Position numbers and translations under genes: made by a program. From the NCBI GenBank assembly GCA_030668755.1, contig DAOVEW010000055.1, positions 1-6,808 of the forward strand: a stretch of 6,808 nt of DNA, given 5' to 3'. The DNA comes from Bacillota bacterium (GTDB taxonomy: Bacteria; Armatimonadota; Hebobacteria; Hebobacterales; Hebobacteraceae). Below the pieces are notes generated by a model. The model did no database searches and was not told the DNA's origin. It saw only the letters and a list, made by a program, of their open reading frames with translations. Below are positions 5,352 through 6,808 of this stretch, piece by piece. The first letter of the stretch is position 1; the number at the start of each line of letters is the position of its first letter.

Positions 5352-6302
5352 GTGAGCGAGAGTCGGTTCCAATACCTCGAAATAGGGGCGCGGGTGCGGC
5401 GGCCCACCGTGGTGACGGAAGAGGAACCGGCCGCTGCCGCGCCTGTGGAGCGGATTGCTTTCCGCGTGGCGGAGACCATCGGCTCCTTCGGCACTGCCCT
5501 GGGCCAGTTCAGCAAGCCCGGCGGCATCGCGGTGGACCGCAACAGCAACGTCTACGTCGCCGACTCCTGCAATCATCGCATCCAGAAGATCACACCCGCC
5601 GGCGAGGTGTATGGCTTGGGAGGCGAGGGGCTCTTCCTCTATCCTCAAGGCGTGGCCGTAGACCACACGGGGAATATCTATATCGTCGAGCAGGGCGCGA
5701 ACCGGCTCCAGAAGTTCGGGCCGCGCGGCCAGTGGCTTTTCGCGGTGGGCGGGCCGGAGTCGGGGCAGGCGCGGTTCGCGTCTCCGACGGATATCTGCAT
5801 TGACTCCTACCACCACGTCTACATAGCGGACACCGACAATAACCGGGTGAGCTGCTACAGCGCAACCGGGCAGTGGCAGATCGACTTCCACGGGCCCACG
5901 TCGGACCTGTCATTCGGACGTCCCCAGGGAGTCATGGTTGACGGCCTGGGCCGGCTCTACGTCTCAGACACCATGCACCACCGGGTCCTCCGAATCACGC
6001 CGGACGGGCGCTTCGACGCGCTCATCGGGCGCCCCGGGCCGAGCGCGGGCGAGCTGTCGGAGCCGCGCGGCCTTGCGCTCGATCTCGATGGATGCCTCTG
6101 GGTCGCGGACGCGGGCAACGACCGCGTGCAGAAGTTCAGCCCGGAGGGCGACGCTGTCTGCTGCCTCCCCGAGACGCCGTCGCGCAAGATGGACCTCGCC
6201 TCGCCGAGTTCGGTGGCGGTCGATCCGAGGGGAAGCGTTTACGTGTCCGACTCACTCAGACATAGGATCCTTCGCCTGGTGCCCTCGGGAGAGCGGCGGT
6301 GA
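5352..6302 (+). CDS. Cytoplasmic NHL-repeat six-bladed beta-propeller protein
   Basis: A 316-residue protein made almost wholly of six NHL repeats at residues 42-86, 87-128, 129-176, 177-222, 223-268 and 269-314. Each has the signature P.G.AVD..GN.YVAD...RIQK, visible for example as KPGGIAVDRNSNVYVAD and DAGNDRVQKFSPEG. Six blades should close one propeller, a binding scaffold for protein or RNA. Residues 1-41 are a leader without hydrophobic core (acidic EEEP then AAAAP), so there is no signal peptide. This is notable because many bacterial NHL proteins are exported. The GTG at 5352 is the only reasonable start and has just a weak GAAGCG upstream, 64 nt after the Ycf46 stop. The stop overlaps the DUF366 start. 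No catalytic residues are apparent; the binding partner is unknown but the co-transcribed AAA ATPase is a natural candidate. Confidence 0.85.
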   Translation: MSESRFQYLEIGARVRRPTVVTEEEPAAAAPVERIAFRVAETIGSFGTALGQFSKPGGIAVDRNSNVYVADSCNHRIQKITPAGEVYGLGGEGLFLYPQGVAVDHTGNIYIVEQGANRLQKFGPRGQWLFAVGGPESGQARFASPTDICIDSYHHVYIADTDNNRVSCYSATGQWQIDFHGPTSDLSFGRPQGVMVDGLGRLYVSDTMHHRVLRITPDGRFDALIGRPGPSAGELSEPRGLALDLDGCLWVADAGNDRVQKFSPEGDAVCCLPETPSRKMDLASPSSVAVDPRGSVYVSDSLRHRILRLVPSGERR

Positions 6303-6808
6303 GGACGCTGCGGATCGACGATGAGATTCGCTATACCGGCGAGCAGCTCCGCTCCGGATGGATCGAGGAGCGGGCCGGACTCGCCGGCGATGCAGTGGTC
6401 GCGTTCCTGGGTCCCTGTGACGTGGCGCGGAAGTACATGGTAGACCGCGTGGACCTCGAGGCCGGAGCTCGAATCGCGAGCCCGCGTATGGTCCACGTCA
6501 TCGCCGAGCACCCGGGGTTGGACCTCGACCATATCACGGTTCGGCAGCGCCTGCTGATGGCGCTGGCGGCGGAGGTCCTGAACCGGACGCTTGGCGAGAC
6601 GTTGATCCGGCGAGATGGCGACGATCTGTACCTGGGCGACAAGAAGCTGTCTGTCTCCGTCGCCACAACGTCGCCCGCCTCCGGGCTGATCCACGCGGGC
6701 TTCAACGTGCGAGGAGAAGGCGCGCCGGTGCCCGCGGTCGGGCTGGAAGAGCTCGGCGTCTCTCCGCACGAGTTCGCGGGCCAACTCATCGAGGCCTACC
6801 GTTCCGAG
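6299..6808 (+). CDS. DUF366 family protein (partial, runs off the right edge)
   Basis: An open frame of 170 codons to the window end. The start GTG overlaps the NHL stop as GTGA, a classic coupled junction. I recognise DUF366 (PF04017) from RIDDEIRYTGEQLRSGWI at the start, VAFLGPCDVARKYMVD at 34-49, the SPRMVHVIAEH segment at 61-71, RQRLLMALAAEVLN at 82-95, DDLYLGDKKLSVSVATTSP at 108-126 and the HAGFNV strand at 132-137. The family is usually about 180-190 residues, so little is missing. It is conserved in archaea and diverse bacteria. As I recall, an archaeal member has a fold related to the class II aminoacyl-tRNA synthetase / biotin ligase core, but its function is undetermined. No signal peptide is seen. 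Confidence 0.82.
   Translation, partial: MRTLRIDDEIRYTGEQLRSGWIEERAGLAGDAVVAFLGPCDVARKYMVDRVDLEAGARIASPRMVHVIAEHPGLDLDHITVRQRLLMALAAEVLNRTLGETLIRRDGDDLYLGDKKLSVSVATTSPASGLIHAGFNVRGEGAPVPAVGLEELGVSPHEFAGQLIEAYRSE

Noticed and set aside
3488..5548. A 686-codon open frame on the minus strand opposite the Ycf46 gene
   Set aside because: It is the mirror of a GC-rich coding frame, rich in Arg, Pro, Leu and His, has no recognisable domain, and the plus-strand protein is clearly a real AAA ATPase.
5590..6784. Minus-strand frames opposite the NHL and DUF366 genes
   Set aside because: The plus-strand proteins are clearly repeat-structured or family-conserved; the reverse frames are shadows.

Overview
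The window is GC-rich, compactly coded bacterial chromosome, probably from a poorly characterised lineage. A Ycf46-type AAA ATPase, an NHL-repeat protein and a DUF366 protein sit together. Two strong sigma70-like promoters lie so close to their ATG that the transcripts should be leaderless or nearly so. These traits occur in several deep bacterial groups, so I do not assign a phylum. No phage, plasmid, transposase, CRISPR or rRNA/tRNA gene is visible.

Layout. (1) Positions 1-1132, minus strand: a PfkB-family sugar kinase (3' end beyond the left edge) lies 21 bp downstream of an endonuclease/exonuclease/phosphatase (EEP) family hydrolase. Both are probably read from one promoter at 1144-1172, which holds a perfect 14-bp palindrome in its spacer. 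(2) Positions 1173-1697: no convincing protein gene. A chain of back-to-back RNA-like hairpins ends in an intrinsic terminator at 1538-1565 and is a candidate structured RNA. A separate promoter (1584-1612) follows for the next gene. (3) Positions 1698-3329, plus strand: a Schlafen-AlbA_2 / HATPase_c_4 / winged-helix regulator (COG2865-like) broken by an in-frame TAA at 2685. It is probably also broken near its start by an in-frame TGA at 1728. Its GC content is visibly lower than that of its neighbours, which suggests an acquired and decaying accessory gene. (4) Positions 3330-3670: a non-coding, repeat-rich spacer with four copies of a GATGCAATC-type motif, a GC-rich hairpin and a 21-bp perfect inverted repeat with a 3-nt loop. 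(5) Positions 3671-6808, plus strand: an apparent operon of a Ycf46-like AAA ATPase, a cytoplasmic six-bladed NHL propeller and DUF366 (partial at the right edge). The last two overlap by 4 bp.

How they work together. The kinase/EEP pair looks like ordinary metabolism with no obvious shared pathway. The Ycf46-NHL-DUF366 unit is the most interesting coding part. An AAA motor, a soluble propeller scaffold and a conserved protein of unknown function are expressed together, which is consistent with an undescribed complex, although only co-location supports this. The candidate RNA at 1211-1561 and the palindromic spacer at 3330-3512 are the strongest non-coding signals.
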